From positions 868,001-932,000 of the forward strand of contig CAWATZ010000007.1 in assembly GCA_963784995.1 (NCBI GenBank): a DNA stretch of 64,000 nucleotides. The letters run 5' to 3'. Below are positions 51,082 to 58,349 of this stretch, in pieces; within the stretch, counting starts at the first letter, position 1, and every line of letters begins with the position of its first letter. Under the pieces are notes generated by a model. The model was given only the letters and a program-made list of their open reading frames with translations, was not told the DNA's origin and did no database searches. Origin of the DNA: CAWATZ01 sp963784995. Its GTDB lineage: Bacteria > Planctomycetota > Planctomycetia > Gemmatales > Gemmataceae. The translations under genes and the position numbers were made by a program.

Positions 51082-52437
51082 ATGACGTCTTCTGGGAGCT
51101 TCTCAATCATTCTGTGTGGCAGGGGGGTGCGTGATTTGCACAGCAATTTGCACAGAAACCCGAATCGCTGGGTGCAGCTGGCGGCCGGGATTGTGGGCAT
51201 GGTGGCCGTGGCCAACTACCAGTATGCCTGGACCTTCTTCGTCGAGCCGATCCGGCTTCTGTTCGGCTGGAACAAGGAGGAAGTGCAGGTCGCCTTCACC
51301 CTGTTCGTCCTGATGGAAACCTGGCTGGTCCCGGTGGAGGCTTACCTGGTCGATCGCTTCGGCCCCTTTCTGATCGTGCTGACCGGTGCGGTGCTGGCCG
51401 GTCTGGGCTGGGTGATCAACTCCGCGGCCGGCTCGCTGGCCCAGTTCTACCTCGGCTCGGCCCTCTCCGGCACCGGGGTGGGCATGGTTTATGCGTCGAG
51501 CATGGGTTCTGCCCTGAAGTGGTTTCCGGACCGGCGTGGGCTGGCGGCCGGTCTGACCGCGGGCGGCTTCGGGGCCGGGTCGGCGCTGACGGTCTGGCCG
51601 ATCCGGGAAACCATCAAGCAGGCGGGCTACCAGTCGGCGTTTCTCTGGTTCGGTCTGGGGCAGGCCCTGGTCGTGGTGGCTGTCGCTCTGGTGCTGCGGA
51701 AACCCCCGGAGGGCGGGCACCACCGTCAGGATGTCACTCCCCTGAAGGTGCTGCGGACGCCGGTCTTCTGGTTGCTGTACGTGATGATGACCCTGGTCAC
51801 CACGGGCGGCTTGATGATCGTTGCCCAGCTCGACCCGATTGCACGCGCCTACGGCGTTGCGGAGCACAAGGTCCAGTTCCTGTTCTTGCCCGCACTGGAG
51901 GTGCTGACCTTCGCCGGGATCCTGGAGCGGCTGGGGAGCGGGTTGACGCGGCCGATTTTCGGCTGGATCTCCGACCAGATCGGTCGAGAGCTGACGATGT
52001 TTGTCGCTTTCAGTCTGGAAGGCGTGATGGTGCTGCTGCTGCTCGGCCAAGCTCACGTTCCCGAGCGCTTCGTGCTCCTGATCGGCCTGACCTTCTTCGC
52101 CTGGGGCGAGATCTTCAGTCTGTTCCCGGCCCTGGTGGCCGACATCTTTGGCCCGCGCTATGCCACGACCTGCTACGGCCTGCTGTACACCGCCAAGGGC
52201 ATGGCTGCCCTGCTGGTGCCGCTGGGCAATTTCGTCTACGACAGGACCGGGAGCTGGAGCCTGGTCTTCGGCGTGGCGGTCGTCTTCGACTGGATCACGG
52301 CCGTGCTGGCGCTGGTGGTCGTCCCACGGGTGCGGCGGGCGTTTGCCAGGACGACCGAAACCGAAGGCCATCGCTCCGACACGTGGATTCAGGAGGGAAA
52401 AGACCCGGACCTGAGGAGAAATCGAGCCAGCGGATAG
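51082..52437 (+). CDS. MFS transporter, oxalate/formate antiporter type
   Basis: About 451 residues with 12 hydrophobic helices. Motifs: VAVANYQYAWTFFVEPIRLL (start of helix 1 region), GLGWVINSAAGSLAQFYLGS, SGTGVGMVYASSMGSALKWF followed by PDRRGLAAGLTAGGFGAGSA, the OxlT-type signature, and GRELTMFVAFSLEGVMVLLL. It exchanges small carboxylates across the inner membrane; the substrate is not known. The start is unclear: ATG 51082 is used; GTG 51076 or GTG 51127 are possible and none has a good RBS. It lies just left of the tRNA promoter. Confidence 0.85.
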   Translation: MTSSGSFSIILCGRGVRDLHSNLHRNPNRWVQLAAGIVGMVAVANYQYAWTFFVEPIRLLFGWNKEEVQVAFTLFVLMETWLVPVEAYLVDRFGPFLIVLTGAVLAGLGWVINSAAGSLAQFYLGSALSGTGVGMVYASSMGSALKWFPDRRGLAAGLTAGGFGAGSALTVWPIRETIKQAGYQSAFLWFGLGQALVVVAVALVLRKPPEGGHHRQDVTPLKVLRTPVFWLLYVMMTLVTTGGLMIVAQLDPIARAYGVAEHKVQFLFLPALEVLTFAGILERLGSGLTRPIFGWISDQIGRELTMFVAFSLEGVMVLLLLGQAHVPERFVLLIGLTFFAWGEIFSLFPALVADIFGPRYATTCYGLLYTAKGMAALLVPLGNFVYDRTGSWSLVFGVAVVFDWITAVLALVVVPRVRRAFARTTETEGHRSDTWIQEGKDPDLRRNRASG

Positions 52438-52440
52438 GGC

Positions 52441-52468
52441 TTGCTGGGTTTGGTGGGGTGTGTAGAAT
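52441..52468 (+). promoter_or_regulatory. Native tRNA-Met promoter, now facing the element
   Basis: TTGCTG (52441-52446), a 16-bp spacer and TAGAAT (52463-52468), 15 bp before the tRNA 5' end at 52484: the distance expected for a tRNA promoter. After integration it reads only a 44-nt tRNA stub and then element DNA. Confidence 0.55.
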
Positions 52469-52482
52469 AAACCTCAACCCGC

Positions 52483-52527
52483 TGGCGGCGTAGCTCAGCC
52501 CGGTTAGAGCAGCGGCTTCATAAGCCG
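52483..52527 (+). repeat. attL: 45-bp direct repeat (5' part of tRNA-Met)
   Basis: Identical over 45 bp to 61974-62018. It covers tRNA nucleotides 1-44, including the D arm and the whole anticodon arm except the last pair; beyond 52527 the sequence (AGCAAAGCGTTTCC) no longer matches a tRNA. So this copy is not a functional tRNA. Confidence 0.9.
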
Positions 52528-52608
52528 AGCAAAGCGTTTCCAGCAACATCCATGATTGCCGTAACTCATCTACAGCAGAATGGTTACGGCAATCTTCGTT
52601 TCCACCCC

Positions 52609-52661
52609 CGTATACCGCCATCCATGCTTTTCCAGCCTATTGGCGGTACATTGGCGGTACT
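52609..52661. promoter_or_regulatory. Left arm-type integrase site candidates
   Basis: Two adjacent 11-mers TTGGCGGTACA (52640-52650) and TTGGCGGTACT (52651-52661), and an inverted partial copy (TATACCGCCAT, 52611-52621). The same tandem pair, with A for the first T, occurs near attR at 61898-61919. Their place about 110 bp inside the core is typical for arm sites bound by the integrase N-terminal domain. Confidence 0.65.
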
Positions 52662-52819
52662 CCTTCCAGGTCGTCCTGGCCGAGGCGGACAACCAGGGCG
52701 CGAGGGGTCGGGGCCGAAGGCCCCGACCCTTGCTCTCCGGGCTCCTCGCGGCACCAATAACAGACAAAGCGACTAGACAATGTCTGCTGAAAAACCCTGG
52801 AAAAACAGGGAGAATTTAC

Positions 52820-52847
52820 TTGACAGGTGTATAGGAGTTGGTAGAAT
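52820..52847 (+). promoter_or_regulatory. Strong sigma70-type promoter in the element
   Basis: TTGACA (52820-52825), 16-bp spacer, TAGAAT (52842-52847). It precedes a hairpin leader and the 52921 gene and is the best consensus promoter seen in the window. Confidence 0.7.
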
Positions 52848-52860
52848 GACGTAAGTTGTT

Positions 52861-52893
52861 GGGGCGTCAGCGGTTACGACCCGCCGACGCCCC
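52861..52893 (+). promoter_or_regulatory. Leader hairpin before the 52921 gene
   Basis: GGGGCGTC (52861-52868) pairs with GACGCCCC (52886-52893), and GCGG with CCGC inside. It lies just after the predicted transcription start and 28 bp before the ATG, so it would be the 5' stem of the mRNA and may stabilise it or control translation. Confidence 0.5.
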
Positions 52894-52920
52894 GTGGCAA
52901 ACCTGTGTAGGAGGTTCACC

Positions 52921-53277
52921 ATGTCCCATCGTAGCACGACGGTGCGCGCCGTCAACAGCAATCGGCCGGTCACCATCCAGCATGCGACCCCGAGGCGAAA
53001 CGTCCGGTCCATCTTCCTGCGTGGGCTGCTTCCGGCTCTGGCCAGGGGCAAGCTGAAGGCGGTGTGGTTGCACGCCAGCAACCGGACCGACTGGGCAACG
53101 GCACACGTCGCCCGTCGGCACCACGTCCAGGAGGTCGAGGTTGTCGTTCTGGTCGTCCGGGTCCCGCGCAGCTGGCTGCGACGAAACCGGCGGGGTGTGT
53201 GGTACTGCGCCCAGATCATCGACCCGGACCGGATCGCCAGCGTGAACGGGCTGAAGCTGTGGCGAGCGGCCAGCTGA
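52921..53277 (+). CDS. Small basic protein of unknown function (element gene)
   Basis: 118 residues, strongly basic (MSHRSTTVRAVNSNRPVTIQ; PRSWLRRNRRGVWYCAQIID), with a hydrophobic strand VQEVEVVVLVVRVP in the middle. No signal peptide. I do not recognise the family. A good promoter, a leader hairpin and GGAGG before the ATG mean it is probably well expressed; it is the first gene from attL. A nucleic-acid-binding role is possible from the charge but not shown. Confidence 0.65.
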   Translation: MSHRSTTVRAVNSNRPVTIQHATPRRNVRSIFLRGLLPALARGKLKAVWLHASNRTDWATAHVARRHHVQEVEVVVLVVRVPRSWLRRNRRGVWYCAQIIDPDRIASVNGLKLWRAAS

Positions 53278-54078
53278 GACCCAAGCGCCGGGGGCCAGCC
53301 CAGGGCCCCCCGGCGCCCGCAACCCCGGAGGGCGGGGCGCGGGCGGGCCCCTGCGTTGGCGGGTCGAACGCCCGTCCCCCAGCCCGCCCGGCCACCTGTG
53401 CCCAGCCCGCCCCGTCCCCATCGCCCCAGCCGGCCAAAGGGCCCCCAGCAGCACAAGTTTTGCTGTCTTTGCCCGGCCGGCCATCCTTGTAATCACTGTC
53501 AGGCCGGCCGGGCAAAGACAGAGCAAAACGTGCTGCTGGGGGTTTTGGCCGGCTGATGGGGACGGGCTGGGCACGGCCGGGCGGAGGCTGGGGGTGTGGG
53601 CGTTCGATCCCGGCAACGCTCATCTGGAGCTGAGTCTTTCAGGCCAGGAGCCCCCGGAGCCGGCCGGCCTGGACGGCCGGCGGAGGGGGCTCGGGGGAAC
53701 CGGCCTGCCGGACCTTGTTCCCTCCGAAACCCCGTGGCCGGTTCCCCCGGTGTGCTGGAGCACAAAAAAGAAACAGTGGAATGGTCCGAAGCGGGAATCA
53801 TCAATCAATATCTTCATCTGTCCTCTGCGATCCTCGGATCTGGCCGAGCATAGCGCCGGCAAACCAGCCCGCAGCCTCGGCGATCAGGCACCGATCAGGC
53901 CGCGCCAGGGCTTCCGGCCGGGTCTAGGGGCCCTTCTTGGGCTCAGACTTGGTGGTTGCGGGCTTTGTCGGCACCCCGATCAGACGAAACTCCGCCCTCA
54001 CCACGTCCGAAGGGCGTGATGGATTCCTCGGCGAAGGCAAGAGGCCGCGCACTCGGAAAGCATCGCCTTTCACTCCCG
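53278..54078. other. Gene-poor stretch with giant palindromes
   Basis: No convincing gene in about 800 bp. It contains the long palindrome 53352-53621, then two further hairpins: 53648-53692 (GAGCCCCCGGAGCCGGCCG with its near-inverse) and 53693-53748 (GGGGGAACCGGCC with GGCCGGTTCCCCC). The open frames across it are side effects of the GC content. Confidence 0.65.
53352..53621. repeat. Imperfect palindrome of about 270 bp
   Basis: The centre is near 53486. Matching arm words from outside in: TGCGTTGGCGGGTCGAACG / CGTTCGATCCCGGCAACGC; CCGGCCACCTGTGCCCAGCC / GGCTGGGCACGGCCGG; GTCCCCATC / GATGGGGAC; CAGCAGCACAAGTTTTGCTG / CAGAGCAAAACGTGCTGCTG; TCTTTGCCCGGCCGGCC / GGCCGGCCGGGCAAAGA. Arms about 125 nt each, loop about 19 nt. 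Confidence 0.8.
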
Positions 54079-54600
54079 TCACCAGACTTTCGCCCTGGGC
54101 TCCTCGTTTGTCTGTGGTGCTGTGTTTACGACGACCGAATCCTTGTCGAAGTAGTAGACCACCACTTTCGGCGGCGATCTAAGCTGCTCGTTGTCCTGGG
54201 GGAAAGCCTCCTTCAGCGATTGTAGTTCTTCGGGGGTCAGGGTTCTGGTGAATTCCACCAGGAACGTATAGGCGCTGTATTGGTAAGACACCGACTTGAA
54301 TTTCAATCCCCAGGCTTGTTCAACAGCAGTTACCCCCCATTTGTCCAGAGGGAAGTTTGTTGGCGCATCCTTCTCCGATGACTTCGTCTCGGTAGGTTTC
54401 AGCGGAGCAGGCTTTTTGCTTGCAGGGCGATCATCAACCTTCTTCGCCACCGGGTCCGGGGTCGGCTGTTCAGAGGGCTTGGCCTCCTTCTTGACCACCG
54501 GGTCTTTGCTCTCTTTGCCCTGCGGTTCGGGGCAGCCAGTCAGGAACAGGGCCGCGCAGGCAACAAACGCCAGTGCGAGCCGAGGTTGCAGGATTCCCAT
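54079..54600 (-). CDS. Lipoprotein in the element (cargo gene)
   Basis: 173 residues. MGILQPRLALAFVACAALFL then TGC: lipoprotein signal peptide with Cys23. A long Lys/Pro/Ser/Glu-rich linker (about 30-85; VVKKEAKPSEQPTPDPVAKK) leads to a small folded domain (about 90-170; WGVTAVEQAWGLKFKSVSYQ...RTLTPEELQSLKEAF...VVVYYFDKDSVVV). AGGAG 8 nt upstream of 54600 decides the start. Function unknown; surface exclusion or an envelope-related cargo role would fit a mobile element but is a guess. Confidence 0.75.
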   Translation of the reverse strand: MGILQPRLALAFVACAALFLTGCPEPQGKESKDPVVKKEAKPSEQPTPDPVAKKVDDRPASKKPAPLKPTETKSSEKDAPTNFPLDKWGVTAVEQAWGLKFKSVSYQYSAYTFLVEFTRTLTPEELQSLKEAFPQDNEQLRSPPKVVVYYFDKDSVVVNTAPQTNEEPRAKVW

Positions 54601-54789
54601 GATGTTCTCCTGTGGGTTAGGGTTCTCGATGCTGCTATCTTCGCCGGTCCGCTGCCCCAATGCAAGGGATGGCCCGGGGCCGACCATTCCGTTCCTGGCA
54701 CCACACTCGCCTTCCGCGTCACGCGGATTTTTCGACAGCTGGCACCCTGGCCAGTCTCTGCCGCCGAGGTCGATGTCGTCGGCAGAGGA

Positions 54790-55221
54790 TCAGCCCCGGC
54801 CGGGGAACACCCGAAAGCCGCCTGATCGCACCGCCGGGCCCTCCGCAGACGGGCTGCCGACTCCCAGGCCGTCCACCTGACTCGCTTCCTTTCCTGGGCT
54901 GCCTGGGCCCCTTGGGTGCCCCATTAGCACGATCAGCACGGCACACGCCAGCCCATCCGCCAGCAGCTGCGCCGCCAGCCGGGACCAGTCCACGGAGTAG
55001 ACGGTCCACGTCTCCAGCTTGTCGCGATCCACGTCATAGCCCGTTGGAGGAGGCCGGACCAGCCAGGCGGTCAGGTGCTGCTCGGGAGTCGGGCCGACGA
55101 TCAGCTGGGCCCGGGTCTTTTTGTCCTGGGTGAAGATGGTCGATTGCCAGGGCGGCAAAACAGCCAGCGTCAACGCGATCAGCAGGCCGGCGCCCAGAAT
55201 GGGCCGCTGCGTGGCATTCAT
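54790..55221 (-). CDS. Small membrane protein in the element
   Basis: 143 residues. Two hydrophobic segments: GAGLLIALTLAVLPPWQ (10-26) and LLADGLACAVLIVLM (about 86-100), separated by a polar loop of about 60 residues with DRDKLETWTVYSVDWSRLAA. The Gly/Pro-rich tail is low complexity. It is 189 bp upstream of the lipoprotein gene on the same strand, so the two may be cotranscribed. The family is not recognised; the RBS is weak. Confidence 0.6.
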   Translation of the reverse strand: MNATQRPILGAGLLIALTLAVLPPWQSTIFTQDKKTRAQLIVGPTPEQHLTAWLVRPPPTGYDVDRDKLETWTVYSVDWSRLAAQLLADGLACAVLIVLMGHPRGPGSPGKEASQVDGLGVGSPSAEGPAVRSGGFRVFPGRG

Positions 55222-55659
55222 GGCAGGAGTCCCGAAAAAATGAGGAGCGCCGAACCAGCGACGCTCACAGGACGCCCGCCAAGGCGCACGCAGAACGGCA
55301 CCGGCCGACGCTCCCTTTCGGGAGCGCGGTCAGCACCGCTTCTGCGCGGATACAAGGACCTTTCGGCCCAGGTTGGCGGTTTCCTGTGAAGCGGATAGAC
55401 TCACGCGAGTCTTCAGGTTGTTACGCGGCCAGTGTCAGGGCCGCGGGGCTGGTTTCGGACTCCCTGGGTTCGGATTCAATCCGGCCGGCACCAACGCCGG
55501 CCGTCAAGGTGCAGTCTACCCAGGAGATGGGATCGACGCCAGCAGGGAAGAGCAGAAAATGCCCGGAAAGGCCCCTGGCAGGCTCACCAGCGACGCGGGA
55601 GCTGCGACCTGAGCCAGACGCCAGGTAGCTGGTGTGGTCAGCAGCAGGACTTATTCAAT

Positions 55660-55717
55660 CAGAATCAAAACCTGACCTCCCAACTCGCGCTCTTCCAGCG
55701 TCCATTGTCGGCGAGGC
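55660..55717 (+). repeat. 58-bp direct repeat, copy 1
   Basis: Matches 56217-56274 at 54 of 58 positions (contains CGCGCTCTTCCAGCGTCCAT). The copies are 557 bp apart in the same orientation. Confidence 0.8.
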
Positions 55718-56216
55718 AAAGGGCTCCCTTGCTTGCGCGGCGGGCTAACAGTTGCTGGCTCGTCAAGTATCGTCTCGGCTGGGGTGGGCGGGTGGGGGAG
55801 GCTGGATGGACAAGATCATCGGCAAACACGTCAAACAGCAAGGCGGCGACCTCGGCGGCGAACGTCTGCTCGGTCGGGTGGGTGGGTGGGGGATGGTGGA
55901 GGCCATCAGGCGGAGGCCGGCGTACTCGCCGGCCGCAGCGAATGCCGGAGGCGGTACTCCGCCGAAGGCCCCCTGCTGATCCTGGCACTACAGGATTAGC
56001 AGGGGTAAGGACCGCGTCAATGGCATGGGGACCGGCATAGAAGGGAATGGGGGGGGGGAGCATCGAGAGAGCCAAGGCGGGCATCCAGCGCGGCGACATC
56101 CTGGTCGGCCTGCACCAGTGGGGAAAGCATCCTCCGGGATGCCGCCCGGCCTGCTTCCATTTCTATCCTGGCCCTCGCCATGTCGAATGCTGTCTGGAGC
56201 TGCCTCCTCATCCATT

Positions 56217-56274
56217 CAGAATCACAACCTGACCTCGCAACACGCGCTCTTCCAGCGTCCATTGTCAGCGAGGC
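56217..56274 (+). repeat. 58-bp direct repeat, copy 2
   Basis: Second copy of 55660-55717; four mismatches. It precedes the 53-bp tandem array. Confidence 0.8.
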
Positions 56275-56538
56275 GGCAATGGCACTGGAGCCGTTCAGCT
56301 GCCAGCCTCTGAGGGCCGGTCAGCTGCAATGAGCCGAGGAAACGCGGACCAGCGGGTGTGTGTGAGACAAGAACTCCGCCATGCCTGAAGGCACCAGCAA
56401 CATCGTGGCCCCACCACACCACGCGGCCCCCGCGGCTGCATTGCCGGAAGTGGGCACGAGGCCGGCCACAAGTGGATCGGCCAGAAAGTCAGCCACCATC
56501 GCGACCCCGACGCGGACATGACGGAAGTGGGCGCGACC

Positions 56539-56769
56539 GGCCGGAAGTGGGCCAGACCGCACCCGAGCCTGTCCACAACCCCGAGCGTGCCGGCCGGAAG
56601 TGGGCCAGACCGCACCCGAGCCTGTCCACAACCCCGAGCGTGCCGGCCGGAAGTGGGCCAGACCGCACCCGAGCCTGTCCACAACCCCGAGCGTGCCGGC
56701 CGGAAGTGGGCCAGACCGCACCCGAGCCTGTCCACAACCCCGAGCGTGCCGGCCGGAAGTGGGCCAGAC
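56539..56769 (+). repeat. 53-bp tandem repeat, 4.4 identical copies
   Basis: Units start at 56539, 56592, 56645 and 56698 with GGCCGGAAGTGGGCCAGAC; a fifth begins at 56751 and is cut after 19 bp. Copies appear identical. 53 is not a multiple of three, so the array is not protein-coding by design. Each unit holds CTGTCCACA (56569, 56622, 56675, 56728), one base from the DnaA box TTGTCCACA used by GC-rich bacteria. Confidence 0.9.
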
Positions 56770-56985
56770 TTCGCGAGGGGCGGTGGGGGCAGCGCAGCCG
56801 ACGGCCCCGGCCGGGCGGAGCGGACCCCACCGGCCCCGCGACAGAGCAACTACAACCAGTTGCGAAGCGGCCGGGCCTCCAAGGGCCCAGCCGCGAGAAT
56901 GGGGTGCGGTCATTGCGAAGCCGCGCAGCGGCGAGAATAGAGTGCGTCCCTGCCAGGACTAACCCAGCAGCTGAAGCCGCCCGTT

Positions 56986-57063
56986 GTTGCTTTGCATTCT
57001 GGCCCCTGCATTGGTCACGTACTCGTGACCGATGCTCTTCTTCGGGCCAGAATGCAAAGCAAC
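56986..57063. repeat. Two-level hairpin, 78 bp
   Basis: The outer arms GTTGCTTTGCATTCTGGCCC (56986-57005) and its exact inverse (57044-57063) enclose an inner stem GCATTGGTCACG / CGTGACCGATGC. Confidence 0.85.
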
Positions 57064-57162
57064 CAGAGGCGGATTGTGCTGCAATGGGTTGGGACTGGCT
57101 CCTTCTGGTCCCGGCACCAGCCGTTTGCGGAGCGAGCGCAGGGGCGTCCATCCATTGAGCGA

Positions 57163-57374
57163 GGGAGGGGGTGGGGTGGAGCGAGCGGAGCCGAAACCGC
57201 TCGTGCCATTTTGGGCAAAGCACGTCCGCCGCTGTTGCTCTGTCGGCCCTGCCACGGCCCCGATTCTGTCCATGACGTTGTTGGGGCCGACAGAGCAACA
57301 GTGTTGGGCGGACGTGCTTTGCCAGGCACGATTGCGGTTTCGGCGGAGCGAGCGGAATCCCACCCCCGACCGAG
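57163..57374. repeat. Imperfect palindrome of about 210 bp
   Basis: The centre is near 57267. Arm words: CGAAACCGCTCGTGCC / GGCACGATTGCGGTTTCG; GGCAAAGCACGTCCGCC (57214) / exact inverse (57307); CTGTTGCTCTGTCGGCCC (57232) / exact inverse (57284). The loop of about 34 nt reads TGCCACGGCCCCGATTCTGT and on. Confidence 0.82.
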
Positions 57375-57738
57375 CGAGTCACCAGGACGCCCCGGAGCGA
57401 GCGTAGCCGTGTCTTCCGGAGGCGGCGACCCCAGCGAGCCGGGGCGCAGCGGAGCCCAGACGCAGCGAGCCCGGAGGCCCGCAGCGGCCGGAGGGCGAGC
57501 GGAGGCTGGGCGGAGCGGAGACCCGGCGAGCGGCCAGGACGAGCGAGCCCCGACGCAGCGAGCCGGCCCGCAGCGCAGCGGAGGGGCGGCGAGCGGAGTC
57601 GGGGCGAGCGGGGAGTGTCCGAGGAGACGCCACCCCCGGCACACCCCACACACCACGCGGCCCCCGCGGCGGCCGGTCTGCTGCAACGAGCCAGAGCAGC
57701 AAGCTCAGCAGCTCGGCCTTCTGGGGTAGCTGGTGCGG

Positions 57739-57930
57739 TCAGCGGCGCGGCTGGCTGTTGACCCAGCGCTCGATGTCGCAGCCCCGGAAGCGAATCACCT
57801 TGCGGTTGAACCGGATGGGCTGGGGCAGCCGGCCCTGGGCCAGCCAGCGGCGAATGGTGCGCGGATGGACGCGGCAAAGGGCCGCCACGTCGGCGACGGC
57901 GAGCAACTGACACGTCGGTTTTTCCGTCAT
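57739..57930 (-). CDS. AlpA/Xis-like helix-turn-helix protein
   Basis: 63 residues: LLAVADVAALCRVHPRTIRR, then WLAQGRLPQPIRFNRKVIRF and GCDIERWVNSQ. This is the winged MerR/excisionase (HTH_17) fold of AlpA and phage Xis proteins. It probably bends DNA at att sites or regulates the element. The ATG at 57930 begins the conserved part. It is 400 bp downstream of the replication gene, past the iteron array. Confidence 0.8.
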   Translation of the reverse strand: MTEKPTCQLLAVADVAALCRVHPRTIRRWLAQGRLPQPIRFNRKVIRFRGCDIERWVNSQPRR

Positions 57931-58081
57931 TGCTGGTATTTCCCCGTTCTGTCCTTCGTTGTCCTCAATCGGTGCAATCTGTGCATGTCGCAAAGGGTGA
58001 CGGCGGGTGGTTGACGAGTGTACCAAAGGGCTACGGCGCGGTGTCCTGATGGTGCTGAGACAACCAGGAAAGCAGTGTTGC

Positions 58082-58349
58082 GTCCCTTTGTCCCTTTCGT
58101 CTCAAACTCCTTGTGCGGGTTATGTTTAGAAAGGGACACCCCCCTGTCCCGTTGCTGTCCCTTTGTTCCTCGGCGTCCCGTTCGCAGTGCGCCCCGGTTG
58201 GTAAGCTCCACAGGCACTCCGGGACACAGAGCCGAAAGGGACTGCCAGGGAATACCGCTCTGTCCCTTTCCAAACCGCTGCTGGACAGCAAGTTGCGTCG
58301 GAAAGGGACAAAGGGACAGAAGTACGCTCCTACGGGGCCCGGTCCCTTT
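58082..58349. repeat. Iteron array GTCCCTTT/AAAGGGAC
   Basis: Nine exact copies of the 8-mer: forward at 58082, 58090, 58157, 58262 and 58342; inverse at 58130, 58235, 58302 and 58310; plus two one-mismatch copies (GTCCCGTT, 58146 and 58175). The array starts with a tandem forward pair and has a tandem inverse pair near its other side. It lies directly downstream of the helicase gene, and the last copy is within its end. Confidence 0.85.

Larger units (their letters stand above)
55222..57738. other. Gene-poor, repeat-rich part of the element
   Basis: About 2.5 kb without a convincing gene. Open frames exist in nearly all six frames because stops are rare in this GC-rich DNA. It holds a small hairpin (CGCTCCCTTTCGGGAGCG at about 55311), a 58-bp direct repeat pair, a 53-bp tandem array, two long palindromes and, at 57379-57620, a low-complexity run of GAGCGAGC/GCGGAG words. 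Confidence 0.6.

Noticed and set aside
52484..52560. A second tRNA-Met gene at attL
   Set aside because: Only nucleotides 1-44 are present; the T arm and acceptor 3' strand are missing, so it cannot fold.
56539..56769. CRISPR array
   Set aside because: The 53-bp units are contiguous and identical with no variable spacers, and there are no cas genes.
57015..57686. A 223-residue Arg/Ala/Pro-rich protein on the minus strand
   Set aside because: It is composed of GAGCGAGC-type low-complexity DNA and runs through a large palindrome; no RBS or family pattern.
56489..57913. A 474-residue frame over the 53-bp repeats and palindromes
   Set aside because: The 53-bp period shifts the frame each unit, all six frames are open, and the product is low complexity; it reflects GC content.
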